Notes: generated from the sequence alone by a model not told the origin. Positions 1 to 8,295 are shown, numbered from the stretch's first letter. The stretch is DNA of 64,000 nt from Micromonospora sp. NBRC 110009 (GCF_030518795.1 NZ_CP130427.1:6882001-6946000); one strand, 5' to 3'. Made by a program: numbers and translations.

Positions 1-331
1 GGAGGTAGGTCGCCGGGTCGATGTCGACGAGCACGACGCGGGCCCCGATCCGGGCCACGGCCTCGGCGGTCGCGACGAACGTGTTCGCCGGCAGCACCAC
101 CTCGTCCCCGGCCCGCACGTCGGACGCCCGCAGGGCCAGCTCGACCGCGTCCGTGCCGTTGGCGACACCGACGCAGTGCTGCACGCCGGAGAACCCGGCG
201 AACTCGCGCTCGAACGCCGCGACCTCCGCGCCGCCGACGAACGCCGTGTTCTCGATGACGCGCTTGAAGCCGGTGCTGACGTCCTCGGCCACTTCGGCGT
301 GGGCGGCCCGCAGGTCGACGAGTGGAATCAT
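1..331 (-). CDS. DegT/DnrJ/EryC1/StrS family sugar aminotransferase, N-terminal part (cut by window edge)
   Basis: The first 110 residues of a PLP-dependent nucleotide-sugar aminotransferase are visible; the rest lies beyond base 1. It begins with the family signature IPLVDLRAAH, followed by the N-terminal PLP-fold motifs FEREFAGFSGVQHCVGVANG and GDEVVLPANTFVATAEA. The lysine that forms the Schiff base is outside the window. Such enzymes transaminate a keto-sugar nucleotide, often dTDP- or UDP-4-keto-6-deoxy sugars, using glutamate. The ATG at 329-331 has a GGAG about 9 nt upstream. The gene is divergent from the E1 alpha/E1 beta/lipoyl-acyltransferase operon. An amino sugar made by this enzyme would be a natural substrate for that acyltransferase; this link is inference. 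Confidence 0.93.
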   Translation of the reverse strand, partial: MIPLVDLRAAHAEVAEDVSTGFKRVIENTAFVGGAEVAAFEREFAGFSGVQHCVGVANGTDAVELALRASDVRAGDEVVLPANTFVATAEAVARIGARVVLVDIDPATYL

Positions 332-786
332 CTGGCGCTACTCCATCTGCCGCGATCGCGGCGGGCAGGGGTCGATCAGCGACCGGGCGGACCCAACGGT
401 GACCGGACGGCCCGGCGCCTCGGTCGGCAACCGGTCGGTGCGGGTGGCGACCCGGTGCGGACGCCGGTCGCACCGGCCGACCCGGCAGGCAAGCTACCAA
501 CTGAGGCGGGCGGCGGAGGGACCGTGACGGGTATCCGGCAGAACCGTTTTCGTCACGCCCCGGGCCGTGCCGACTGGGCTAGTGTGCCAGCGACGGCAGC
601 GCGCCGGAGCCGCCGCACGGCCACGGGCCGTTGTCCATTCAGTCGGATTCCCGAGATCCCCGTCGACACGGGATGGATAAAGGTTTCTCCTGCCGAATGG
701 ACGAAGCCCGGTAACGTGGCCGCGGCAGGCCCGGTCAATGCGAACCATGGCACCGAGCGTGCCGTGCGGAAATAGGAAGGCGGACA
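332..786. other. Divergent intergenic region between aminotransferase and E1 alpha gene
   Basis: This 455-bp stretch holds no convincing gene. It must contain the promoters of both the leftward aminotransferase gene and the rightward E1 operon. TAGTGT near 578 and TAACGT near 713 resemble -10 boxes, but neither has a good -35 partner. An 18-mer at 636-653 (CATTCAGTCGGATTCCCG) matches a site upstream of the exported protein gene at 8393-8410 in 15 of 18 positions. The SD sequence AGGAAGG (774-780) precedes the GTG start of E1 alpha by 6 nt. Confidence 0.5.
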
Positions 787-1791
787 GTGTCGACGGCAAC
801 CACATGGCGCGGCGTGAATCTGGCCGAACCTGATCTCTGGCCGGCGGCTGGTGCTGATCGCACCGCCTCGCCGCACGTTCCGGGTCCTGTTGACGAACGG
901 CTCATCGGATTGCCCGGCGAATCCGACGAGCGCCGGCTCTACCGGCGCATGCGCTTTATCCGCCGCTTCGAGGAAACGCTGCTCTCGCTCTTTGAAGAGG
1001 GCGTCCTGAATGGCACGACCCACGCGTGCATCGGTCAGGAGGCCGACGCGGTGGCGGTGATGGAGCACCTGGTCGAGGAGGACCACGTGTTCAGCAACCA
1101 CCGCTGCCACGGTCACTACCTGGCCCGCACCGGCGACGCGCTGGGGCTGCTCGCCGAGATCATGGGCAAGGACGCCGGGGTGTGTCGGGGCATCGGCGGT
1201 AGCCAGCACATCTGCGCGCCCGGCTTCAAGTCCAACGGTGTCCAGGGCGGCATCGTCCCGGCCGCCGCCGGCATCGCGCTCGCCGGCCAGCTCGACGGCA
1301 GCCGCCGGGTGAGCGTCGTGTTCATCGGCGACGGCACCCTGGGCGAGGGGCTGCTCTACGAGACGTTGAACATCGCCGCGCTCTGGCGGCTGCCGCTCCT
1401 CGTGGTCTGCGAGGACAACCGGTGGGCGCAGAGCACGCCGATCGGGGCCAACCTGGCGGGCAGCATGCCGGGCAGGTTCGAGGCCTTCGGCATCCCGGTA
1501 CGCGAGGTCGACAGCACCGACGTGCTGGAGTTGCGCGAAGCCGCCGGGGCGGAGGTCGACGCGGTCCGCGCCGGAGCCGGTCCCCGGGTCCTGCTGATCC
1601 ACACCTACCGGCTGTGCCACCACTCCAAGAGCGACGACGAACGTCCCGCCGAGGAGATCGCCGCCCGATGGGCCGTCGAGCCGTTGCTGGTCCACGGTCG
1701 CCGACTGGGCGACGACGAACGACGGATCATCGACGGCGAGGTGGAGACCGCGCTGGCTGAGGTGGTCGCGACGGCGAGGGCGCTGCCGTGA
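787..1791 (+). CDS. 2-oxoacid dehydrogenase E1 component, alpha subunit (thiamine diphosphate-dependent)
   Basis: This 334-residue protein matches E1 alpha subunits of pyruvate, acetoin or branched-chain 2-oxoacid dehydrogenases. The thiamine-diphosphate motif starts at GDG (181-183) and ends at N211. Catalytic-loop histidines appear in NHRCHGHYLA (104-113), and GIGGSQHI (135-142) matches the family GxGGSxH loop. About 45 residues precede the conserved core. E1 decarboxylates a 2-oxoacid and passes the acyl group to a lipoyl lysine. It starts at GTG with AGGAAGG 6 nt upstream, and its stop overlaps the E1 beta start (GTGA). The operon lacks an ordinary E2 and has no E3; the third gene instead carries a lipoyl domain fused to a sugar acyltransferase. 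The oxoacid used cannot be told from sequence. Confidence 0.93.
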   Translation: MSTATTWRGVNLAEPDLWPAAGADRTASPHVPGPVDERLIGLPGESDERRLYRRMRFIRRFEETLLSLFEEGVLNGTTHACIGQEADAVAVMEHLVEEDHVFSNHRCHGHYLARTGDALGLLAEIMGKDAGVCRGIGGSQHICAPGFKSNGVQGGIVPAAAGIALAGQLDGSRRVSVVFIGDGTLGEGLLYETLNIAALWRLPLLVVCEDNRWAQSTPIGANLAGSMPGRFEAFGIPVREVDSTDVLELREAAGAEVDAVRAGAGPRVLLIHTYRLCHHSKSDDERPAEEIAARWAVEPLLVHGRRLGDDERRIIDGEVETALAEVVATARALP

Positions 1792-2798
1792 TCTTCGCCA
1801 AGGAACTGAACGACACGCTGCGCGCCTGCCTCACCGCCGACCCCCGGGTGCTCGTGCTCGGCGAGGACATCGCCGACCCGTACGGCGGAGCGTTCAAGGT
1901 GACCCGCGGGCTCTCCACCGCCTTCCCGGACCGGGTCCGCACGACGCCGATCAGCGAGGGGGCGATCGCCGGGATCTCCGCCGGGCTGGCGCTGGCCGGC
2001 TACCGGCCCATCGCCGAGATCATGTTCGGCGACTTCCTCACCCTCGTCTTCGATCAGGTCGTCAACCACATCGCCAAGTACCAGGCGATGTACGCCGGCC
2101 AGGCGACCTGCCCGGTCATCGTGCGCGCCCCCGCGGGCGGCCACCGGGGATACGGTCCGACGCACAGCCAGAGCCTGGAGAAGCACTTCCTCGGCGTGCC
2201 GCATCTGCGGGTGGTCGCCGCCTCGCTGCTGCACGACCCCCGGACGGTCTTCGCCGAGTTCCTCAGCCAGGACAGCCCGGTCCTCTACGTGGAGCACAAG
2301 CTGCTCTATCCGCAGCATCTGACCGTGCCCGAGGGCGGTCGGTGGGGCGACCTGCTGGCGACGCAGGATGCCACCCCCGGCATGCTGCCGACGGTCTGCC
2401 TCTCCGCGGTGCCCCGCGAGGACTGCGCGGCGACCGTGCTGGCCTACGGATACCAGGCCATGCTCGCCGCGAAGGTGGTCGAACGGCTCGCCGTCGAGGA
2501 GGAGATCTTCGTCGAGCTGCTGGTCCCCGCTCAGCTCGCACCGATGGACTGGGCGCCGGTCGAGCGCTCCGTCGGCGTCACCGGACGGCTCGTCACCGTG
2601 GAGGAGGGCAGCGGCGGTTGGTCCTGGGGCACCGAGGCGGCCGCGACGATCTCCCGCCGGCTGTTCCGCGAGCTGCGTTCCCCCGTTGACGTCGTGGCCA
2701 GCGAGCCCACCGTCATCCCGTCAGCCAAGGCCAAGGAGAGCCGGGTCCTCGTCGGCGAGGGCCGGATCGAGGCGGCGCTGCGCGCCGCGGCCGCCTGA
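1788..2798 (+). CDS. 2-oxoacid dehydrogenase E1 component, beta subunit
   Basis: This 336-residue protein has the E1 beta architecture: a transketolase-like pyrimidine-binding domain (about 1-180) and a transketolase C-terminal domain (about 200-325). The glutamate that activates the thiamine is in TTPISEGAIAG (E57). The conserved histidines of GPTHSQSLEKHF (124-135) are present. It forms an alpha2beta2 E1 with the product of the preceding gene, whose stop codon its GTG start overlaps by 4 bp, implying coupled translation and 1:1 stoichiometry. A 25-bp gap containing AGGAGAG leads to the lipoyl-acyltransferase gene. Placement inside an exopolysaccharide locus argues against a role in central carbon metabolism. 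Confidence 0.93.
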   Translation: MIFAKELNDTLRACLTADPRVLVLGEDIADPYGGAFKVTRGLSTAFPDRVRTTPISEGAIAGISAGLALAGYRPIAEIMFGDFLTLVFDQVVNHIAKYQAMYAGQATCPVIVRAPAGGHRGYGPTHSQSLEKHFLGVPHLRVVAASLLHDPRTVFAEFLSQDSPVLYVEHKLLYPQHLTVPEGGRWGDLLATQDATPGMLPTVCLSAVPREDCAATVLAYGYQAMLAAKVVERLAVEEEIFVELLVPAQLAPMDWAPVERSVGVTGRLVTVEEGSGGWSWGTEAAATISRRLFRELRSPVDVVASEPTVIPSAKAKESRVLVGEGRIEAALRAAAA

Positions 2799-2823
2799 GC
2801 CCAGGGCCCGTAGAGGAGAGAGT

Positions 2824-3951
2824 GTGAAGCCGGTAATCGTTCCGACCAGCGACGTCAACAGTGAGCACGGCGTGCTCGTGGCGTGGTTCGTCGACGACGG
2901 CGCCAAGGTGGACGCGGACACCCTGCTCGCCGAGATCGAGACCAGCAAGGCGGTGCTCGAGGTCGTCGCTCCCGAGGCCGGCATCGTGCTGCACCTGGCC
3001 GAGCCGCTCCAGGAGGTCCCCCTCGCCGAGCCGATCGCCATGCTCTTCGAGACGTCGGCCGACCTCGCCGAGTACGTGCGCGAGCGGGAGACCCGGGCGG
3101 CGGCCGCGGCGGCGGCTCCGGCACCCGCCCGGGCGAGCGCCAAGGCCGTGCAGCGGGCCGCGGAACTGGGCGTCGACCTGGCCACCCTCCAGCTCGGACG
3201 GCTGATCACCGTCAAGGACGTCGAGGCGGCCGCCCGGGAGGCCGGTGCCGGGCCGGGCAACCTCCCGACGCCGCTGGCGGCCGAGCCCGGGCTGCAGCGC
3301 ATCCTGCTGATCGGCGGGGCGCTGGGCGCCACCCAGGTCCTCGACATCCTGGCCGGATCCGCGACGCAGCGGGCCGTCGCCATCGTGGACGACGACCGGC
3401 AGCGGTGGGGCGCCGACGTGCACGGCGTGCCGATCGTCGGCGGAACGGACCGGCTCGCCGCGCTCTTCGCCGAGGGCGCCTACGACGCCGCGATCATCGC
3501 GATCGGCACCTCGGTGGAGACCCGGCGTCGCTTCCGGGAGGTCTGCGCGGCGGCGGGGATCCCCCTGGCGAACGCCATCGATCCCACCGCCAAGATCGCC
3601 ACCGACGTGGTCCTCGGGCAGGGGAACATCATCTGCGCCTTCGCGCACCTCGGCACCGGGGTACGGATGGGCGACAACAACTTCCTCTCCGCCTACAACT
3701 CCTTCGACCACCACAGTCGGATCGGCTCCGACAACGCCACCGGCCCGTCCTGTGTCTCGTCGGGCAAGGTGACAGTGGGCGACCGGGTGCGCCTCGGGAC
3801 CGGCATCTTCATCGAGCCGGACGTCGTCCTGGGTGACGGGGTGGTGGTCGCCTCCGGCGCGGTCATCGTCCGATCGGTGCCGGCCGAGCACGCCGTCAAG
3901 ACGAAGGTCGTCACGACGACGGTGGTGCCGCAGCGACGGCCCGGGCGGTAG
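2824..3951 (+). CDS. Fusion: lipoyl domain + degenerate E1/E3-binding domain + PglD/NeuD-type left-handed beta-helix sugar acyltransferase
   Basis: This is a 375-residue composite protein. Residues 1-80 form a lipoyl/biotinyl domain with the lipoylation motif ETSKA (K42). An Ala/Pro linker (91-105) follows, then a peripheral-subunit-binding-like segment (about 104-140, ending ITVKDVEAAA) that lacks the usual GTGxxGR loop. Residues 158-248 look like the PglD/NeuD Rossmann domain (ILLIGGALGATQVLDIL). Residues 249-360 are a hexapeptide left-handed beta-helix; FDHHSRIG (D295-H296) sits where PglD has its catalytic His. No CAT-type E2 domain (HxxxDG) is present. The likely role is transfer of an acyl group from lipoyl to a sugar amine or hydroxyl, but no function for this architecture is established that I know of. 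GTG start with AGGAGAG upstream; the stop codon lies inside a terminator hairpin. Confidence 0.88.
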   Translation: MKPVIVPTSDVNSEHGVLVAWFVDDGAKVDADTLLAEIETSKAVLEVVAPEAGIVLHLAEPLQEVPLAEPIAMLFETSADLAEYVRERETRAAAAAAAPAPARASAKAVQRAAELGVDLATLQLGRLITVKDVEAAAREAGAGPGNLPTPLAAEPGLQRILLIGGALGATQVLDILAGSATQRAVAIVDDDRQRWGADVHGVPIVGGTDRLAALFAEGAYDAAIIAIGTSVETRRRFREVCAAAGIPLANAIDPTAKIATDVVLGQGNIICAFAHLGTGVRMGDNNFLSAYNSFDHHSRIGSDNATGPSCVSSGKVTVGDRVRLGTGIFIEPDVVLGDGVVVASGAVIVRSVPAEHAVKTKVVTTTVVPQRRPGR

Positions 3952-3964
3952 CACCGCCCGGGCC
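3938..3964. terminator. Bidirectional terminator hairpin overlapping a stop codon
   Basis: A perfect 12-bp stem (GGCCCGGGCGGT / ACCGCCCGGGCC) with a 3-nt loop includes the stop codon of the lipoyl-acyltransferase gene and lies before the convergent glycosyltransferase end at 3976. There is no U-tract, as is common for actinobacterial terminators. Confidence 0.75.
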
Positions 3965-3975
3965 GGGGTGGTGGG

Positions 3976-5022
3976 TCAGATGCCGCGCCGCTTCCACGAC
4001 TGCCACCAGAGCCACTCTCGGCCCTTGGCGGCGACCGCGGTGAGCACCAGCGGCTGAAGGTACGGCATGACGGCCGGCCCGATCCGCTTCCGCAGGCGCA
4101 GGCCGCGGTACTCCGGCAGTGCGCGGTACTCCGGCCAGCACTCCGCGGCGAACGCGATCAGCTCGCCCTCGGGAACGCTCGCGGTGCGCCCCCGGTCGTA
4201 GGCCCGCACCGCGCGCCGCAGGGCGTAGCGGGCGAGGCGCCGGCGCACCATCGCGTCGAGCCGGTCCGCGTCGGGCAGCAGATCGCCGCAGCGTTGCACC
4301 ACCGCGTCGTACGCGGCCTTCCGCTGGCGCAGGTCGTCGAGCTGCCCGGCGTAGTCCGTCTGCGACATGTTCGCGCCGTGCAGGCGGTAGTACGCCTGAT
4401 CCGCCCCGCGCACGTGACCGACGTCCGCGTGCGCCGCCAGCCGCATCCACATCTCGATGTCGCCGGCGTGCGGCAGCTCGGGATCGTAGCCGCCCACCTT
4501 GCGCTGCAGGTCCGTCCGCACCACGACCTCGGGCGAGGTGATGCAGCCGGTGGCCTCGCGGAACCGTCGCTCCAGCCACCACTGCCCGGGCCAGACGCGG
4601 TGGCCCAGGTCCCGGGTCCGGGCCGGCGGCGGCGGGCCGGGGTGGGTGAAGTGCACCGGGCGCCCGTAGACGAAGCCGACGTTCGGGTTGGCGTCGAGCA
4701 CGCGCGCCGCCCGGGTCAGGGCGCCCGGCGTCAGCAGGTCGTCCGCGGAGAGCAGGACGGTGTAGTCGCCGTCCGCCCACTCCAGCAGGCCCTCGTTGTA
4801 GGTGGCGATGTGGCCACGGTTGGTCTCGTGGACCCGGACCTCGACCCGGGGGTCCGCCGCCGCGATGGCACGCGCCTTCTCGGCCGAGTCGTCCGGCGAG
4901 GCGTCGTCGATGATGAGCACGCGTACGTCGACGCCGGGCTGGTTGTCGAGCACGCTGCGCACGCATGCCTGGAGATAGTCCCCGTACCTGTAGCAGGGGA
5001 TGACCACGCTGACCGTACTCAC
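3976..5022 (-). CDS. Family 2 glycosyltransferase
   Basis: A 348-residue GT-A fold enzyme. The nucleotide-sugar binding start is VSVVIPCYRYGDYLQAC, IIDDASPDDS follows near 38-46, and the metal-binding acidic motif is SADD (92-95). The second half (HAGDIEMWMRLA) matches the acceptor-side motif of this family. It is cytoplasmic or membrane-associated and would add one sugar to the lipid-linked repeat unit; donor and linkage cannot be read. I chose the GTG at 5020-5022, because GGAAGG lies 6 nt upstream. The GTG two codons earlier directly abuts that SD sequence. Convergent with the E1 operon and separated from it by a hairpin. Confidence 0.92.
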   Translation of the reverse strand: MSTVSVVIPCYRYGDYLQACVRSVLDNQPGVDVRVLIIDDASPDDSAEKARAIAAADPRVEVRVHETNRGHIATYNEGLLEWADGDYTVLLSADDLLTPGALTRAARVLDANPNVGFVYGRPVHFTHPGPPPPARTRDLGHRVWPGQWWLERRFREATGCITSPEVVVRTDLQRKVGGYDPELPHAGDIEMWMRLAAHADVGHVRGADQAYYRLHGANMSQTDYAGQLDDLRQRKAAYDAVVQRCGDLLPDADRLDAMVRRRLARYALRRAVRAYDRGRTASVPEGELIAFAAECWPEYRALPEYRGLRLRKRIGPAVMPYLQPLVLTAVAAKGREWLWWQSWKRRGI

Positions 5023-5094
5023 TGACACCCTTCCGTTGGCCCGTCCGCGCCGGTGCCGCGGGCCCGCACCGCTCCGGTGCGGGCCCGCGGCCGG

Positions 5095-8000
5095 TCACGG
5101 GGTCGTCGTGAAGACCACATCAACCCAGTAGTTCGCCGAATTCCAGGTGGAGGTCGGGAAGGCGACACCGGAACCGGCCCGGAACAGGCCGTTCCCGCCG
5201 TTCGGCGAGTCCGCCACCGCGGTCAGCGGATAGGACACCGTCGGTTGGGTGAACTGGTTGCTGGTGTAGGCGTACCGGCCCACGTCCGTGTGGTACGAGA
5301 CCACGTACGGTGTGTCGGCCGTGATGGCGACCGGCTGGTCGAAGAGCAGCGTCTGCCAGCCGCTGCTGCTCTCGTTGGTGAAGGTTCCGGTGGCGAGCTG
5401 GGTGCCGGTGTTCGACCAGAGGGTGCCGGTGTGCGTCCCGGTGTTGGCGCTGCCCTTGTAGAACCGCACGCCCGTCACGTAGCCGTCCAGCGCCGAGGTG
5501 AACCGCATGCCCAGCTCCAGGGAGTTGACCTCGGAGGCGCTGGGGATCGCCGGCACCACGGAGTCGTTCCAGACCGAGCACGGGCAGCTGACCGACGTGC
5601 CGGTGGTGAAGGTCCAGGTGTACGGCGCCGGCATGGTGTTGCCCCAGGCGTCGGTCGCCCGCACCGAGGCGGTGTAGGTGGTCGACGGGGTCAGGGCGTT
5701 CTGCGGCTGGATGGTGACCTTGCGGGTGGTGTTGTCGTAGTGATAGCCCGCCGCCACGGATCCGCCGCTGGAGGTGAGCGCGTACTCGATGCTCTCCGGG
5801 TCGACGTCGTGGCTGAAGGTCGCGCTCAGCGTGGTGTTCAGCGCGACGCCTGAGGCGCCCGCCGCGGGCGTCTTCGCGGTGATCGTCGGTGGCTCGGTCT
5901 CCGCCCCGACCGTGTCGACGACGACGTCGACCCAGTAGTTGGTGTTGTTCCAGCTCAGATTCGGGAAGCCGCCGCCCGAGCCGTACCGGTAGACGCCGTT
6001 CGCGCCGTCCACCCCCGACTGCAGCAGCCGTACCGCCGACAGCCCCGCGCCCTGGTTGGCGAAGTAGTTGCTGGTGTACGAGTAGTGCCCGGTGGGCGTG
6101 TAGTACGACGCCACGTAGGTGGTGTTGGCGGCGACCGGCACGGGGTTGGCGAAGGTCAGCGTCTGCCAGCCGCTCGCGGTCTCGCCGGTGAAGGTGCCGG
6201 AGGCGAGCAGCTGGCCCGACGAGGTCCACAGCTTCCCGACGTGCGTGCCGGTGTTGGTGCTGGCCTTGTAGAACTTGACGCCCGTGACCGAGCTCGGCCC
6301 GCCGACCCGGAACTTCACGCCGAGCTCGTTGGGCGAGGCGTCGAAGGAGTCGATGTTGCTCGGCACCGCGGTCGGCGGGTAGGCCGTGCAGGGGCACTGC
6401 TGCGGTCCGACGGTCACGCTCCGGGTGGTGACCGCCCCGATGTTCAGGCTGTCGTCGGAGGCCCGCACCATGATCTGCGCGGGACCCTGGCTGCTCGGGG
6501 TCCAGGTGTAGGACCAGTTCCCCTGCCCGGTGGCCGCCGCCCAGGTGCTGCCGCCGTCCGTGGAGACCTCCACGCGGCCCAGCTGGCCGCCGCCGACCTC
6601 CGCCGCGGTTCCGGTGACGGTCACCGGGGTGAGGACCGGCAGGGTGGCGCCGGCCGCGGGCGCGGTCAGGGTCACCGCCGGCCCGGTGGTATCGGTCGAC
6701 TTGGTGGCGGCGACCAGGTTGGCCTGCCGGGTCAGCGGCTGGGCGTCCATGTCGGCGAGGAGGTTGACGGTCGCCTGCTGCATGCGCTGGTCCTCGGTGC
6801 TGGGCAGCATCGTGTGCAGACTGCTGAGACCCCACGACCACTGCACGGTGCCGGCGCCGAAGACCAGCGCCCCGGAGGACTGGTCGCGATAGGCCATCAA
6901 GCTGTGCGTGGCTGTGCCGTTCCCGTAGTTGTTCCCTTCGTCCAACAGCAGTGTGCCGTCGGTGATGGCGAGCGTCGTCGAGGAGAAGGCCACCGCGCCC
7001 GGCGGGCGGACCGCATTCTCGACGTCGGAATCCCACTCATAGCCGAGCGTGCCGACGGGGAAGGTGGCTACCTGCCCGGATGCCAGGTTGTTGATGGACG
7101 GGATGTTCCGCCACAGGCGGAGATTCCGGTACGCGGCCGGGACCGTGATCGCGTCGTTGCGGTAGCCGTTGACGCTGAAGATGGTGCCGGTGAGCTGGTT
7201 GGGCGGGGTGGCGCCGCCGGAGCCGGCCCCCACCGAGTCGACCCAGGTGCCGGTCCACTGCCCGCTCGGGTCCGCGATCCCGTTCGGCGGGTTCTGCCGC
7301 ATCTTGGTCATCTTGTAGCAGACGAGGGTGCGGTTGTCCCCGCCGCCGCTGGCCACCGAGGGCTCCAGGCGGGTGCGCCAGAAGACCTCGTTGCCGCTGA
7401 AGAAGGCCAGGTTGACGCCGGCCTCGCGGGCGGCGACCACGTTGTTCCACTGGGCCTGGTTCCAGTACTCGTCATGCCCGGAGGACATGAAGACCCGGTG
7501 GTCGAGCAGGCTCGCCGGCTTGGTGCTCACGTCGATGCCCGAGGCGTAGCTGACGTCGTACCCGTTGCGCTCGAGCCAGTAGATCATCGGGTACTCGGCC
7601 GAGAGGATGCCGTTGTCGCCGGCGATCCGCATGGGACGGTTGTAGCTCACCTTGTAGGCCCGGCCGTCGTACGCCGGCCCGCCCCCACCGTAGAGGTCCT
7701 GGCCGCCCCAGTCGTTGTACGCCTGCCAGGTCTGGTCCGAGGTCTGCACCAGGATGTCGGAGTGGTTCGCCGGATCCACGACGACGAACGGAACGTGCGC
7801 GAAGCCGGCGCCGTTCGGCTGGTCGAGCGTCGCAAGGTAGACCCCGGAGACGGCGTCGGACGGCACTGTCCAGGTCACGTTGGTGGTCCAGTTGCCGCAG
7901 TCCACCAGGCCGGTGCCCGTGTCGTGCTGGCACGCCGGCTGGGTCCGGGCGGCGAAACTGCTCGTCGGTGAGGTGGGCATCCGCCGCGCGCCGGCGCCGC

Positions 8001-8295
8001 CGTAGTAGCCGAGTCGGTAGATGTCGACCTGGAAGGTGGTCGGGGACTGCACCTTCAACTGGAGCGTCTCGCCCGGCTGCACACTCATCCGGGTGGCGAA
8101 TCCCTCGACATCGCCCCAGGCATCTTCGCCGTACCAGTCGTCAAGCGGCGTGCCTGCCTTGGAGTTTTCACAGACAATGGGGTTGGAGCCGGTGCCACAC
8201 GGATCGGACACGGCTGAACTCGCTGACGCGGGAATCAGCACCAATGCTGCTCCCGTCACCGCCGCTACCGCGGCCCGAAAAACCCGAGACCTCAT
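5095..8295 (-). CDS. Secreted N,N-dimethylformamidase-beta-like protein with Ig-like and two DUF4082 modules
   Basis: A 1066-residue exported protein. Residues 1-28 are a Sec signal peptide (MRSRVFRAAV..., cleavage near ASASSA). Residues about 35-500 resemble the large-subunit fold of N,N-dimethylformamidase, including the GHDEYW motif (273-278). An Ig-like segment follows (about 520-610, RVEVSTDGGSTW). Then come DUF4082 (about 620-770), an SbsA-type Ig-like Big_5 domain (about 775-875, TFSHDVDPESI) and a second DUF4082 ending at the C-terminus. Both DUF4082 copies start with CPC and end in YWVDVV. The ATG at 8293-8295 is chosen because the signal peptide begins there and GAGGAG lies upstream. 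It probably acts outside the cell on, or as part of, the polysaccharide; the substrate is unknown and amidase activity on formamide is unlikely in this context. Confidence 0.87.
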   Translation of the reverse strand: MRSRVFRAAVAAVTGAALVLIPASASSAVSDPCGTGSNPIVCENSKAGTPLDDWYGEDAWGDVEGFATRMSVQPGETLQLKVQSPTTFQVDIYRLGYYGGAGARRMPTSPTSSFAARTQPACQHDTGTGLVDCGNWTTNVTWTVPSDAVSGVYLATLDQPNGAGFAHVPFVVVDPANHSDILVQTSDQTWQAYNDWGGQDLYGGGGPAYDGRAYKVSYNRPMRIAGDNGILSAEYPMIYWLERNGYDVSYASGIDVSTKPASLLDHRVFMSSGHDEYWNQAQWNNVVAAREAGVNLAFFSGNEVFWRTRLEPSVASGGGDNRTLVCYKMTKMRQNPPNGIADPSGQWTGTWVDSVGAGSGGATPPNQLTGTIFSVNGYRNDAITVPAAYRNLRLWRNIPSINNLASGQVATFPVGTLGYEWDSDVENAVRPPGAVAFSSTTLAITDGTLLLDEGNNYGNGTATHSLMAYRDQSSGALVFGAGTVQWSWGLSSLHTMLPSTEDQRMQQATVNLLADMDAQPLTRQANLVAATKSTDTTGPAVTLTAPAAGATLPVLTPVTVTGTAAEVGGGQLGRVEVSTDGGSTWAAATGQGNWSYTWTPSSQGPAQIMVRASDDSLNIGAVTTRSVTVGPQQCPCTAYPPTAVPSNIDSFDASPNELGVKFRVGGPSSVTGVKFYKASTNTGTHVGKLWTSSGQLLASGTFTGETASGWQTLTFANPVPVAANTTYVASYYTPTGHYSYTSNYFANQGAGLSAVRLLQSGVDGANGVYRYGSGGGFPNLSWNNTNYWVDVVVDTVGAETEPPTITAKTPAAGASGVALNTTLSATFSHDVDPESIEYALTSSGGSVAAGYHYDNTTRKVTIQPQNALTPSTTYTASVRATDAWGNTMPAPYTWTFTTGTSVSCPCSVWNDSVVPAIPSASEVNSLELGMRFTSALDGYVTGVRFYKGSANTGTHTGTLWSNTGTQLATGTFTNESSSGWQTLLFDQPVAITADTPYVVSYHTDVGRYAYTSNQFTQPTVSYPLTAVADSPNGGNGLFRAGSGVAFPTSTWNSANYWVDVVFTTTP

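Noticed and set aside
787-3951. Reading the E1 operon as a housekeeping pyruvate or branched-chain dehydrogenase
   Set aside because: There is no CAT-type E2 domain and no E3 gene, and the third gene carries a sugar acyltransferase domain inside a polysaccharide locus.
2713-3954. 413-codon minus-strand frame over the lipoyl-acyltransferase gene
   Set aside because: It has low-complexity, motif-free translation, and the plus strand has clear lipoyl and beta-helix domains with an SD.
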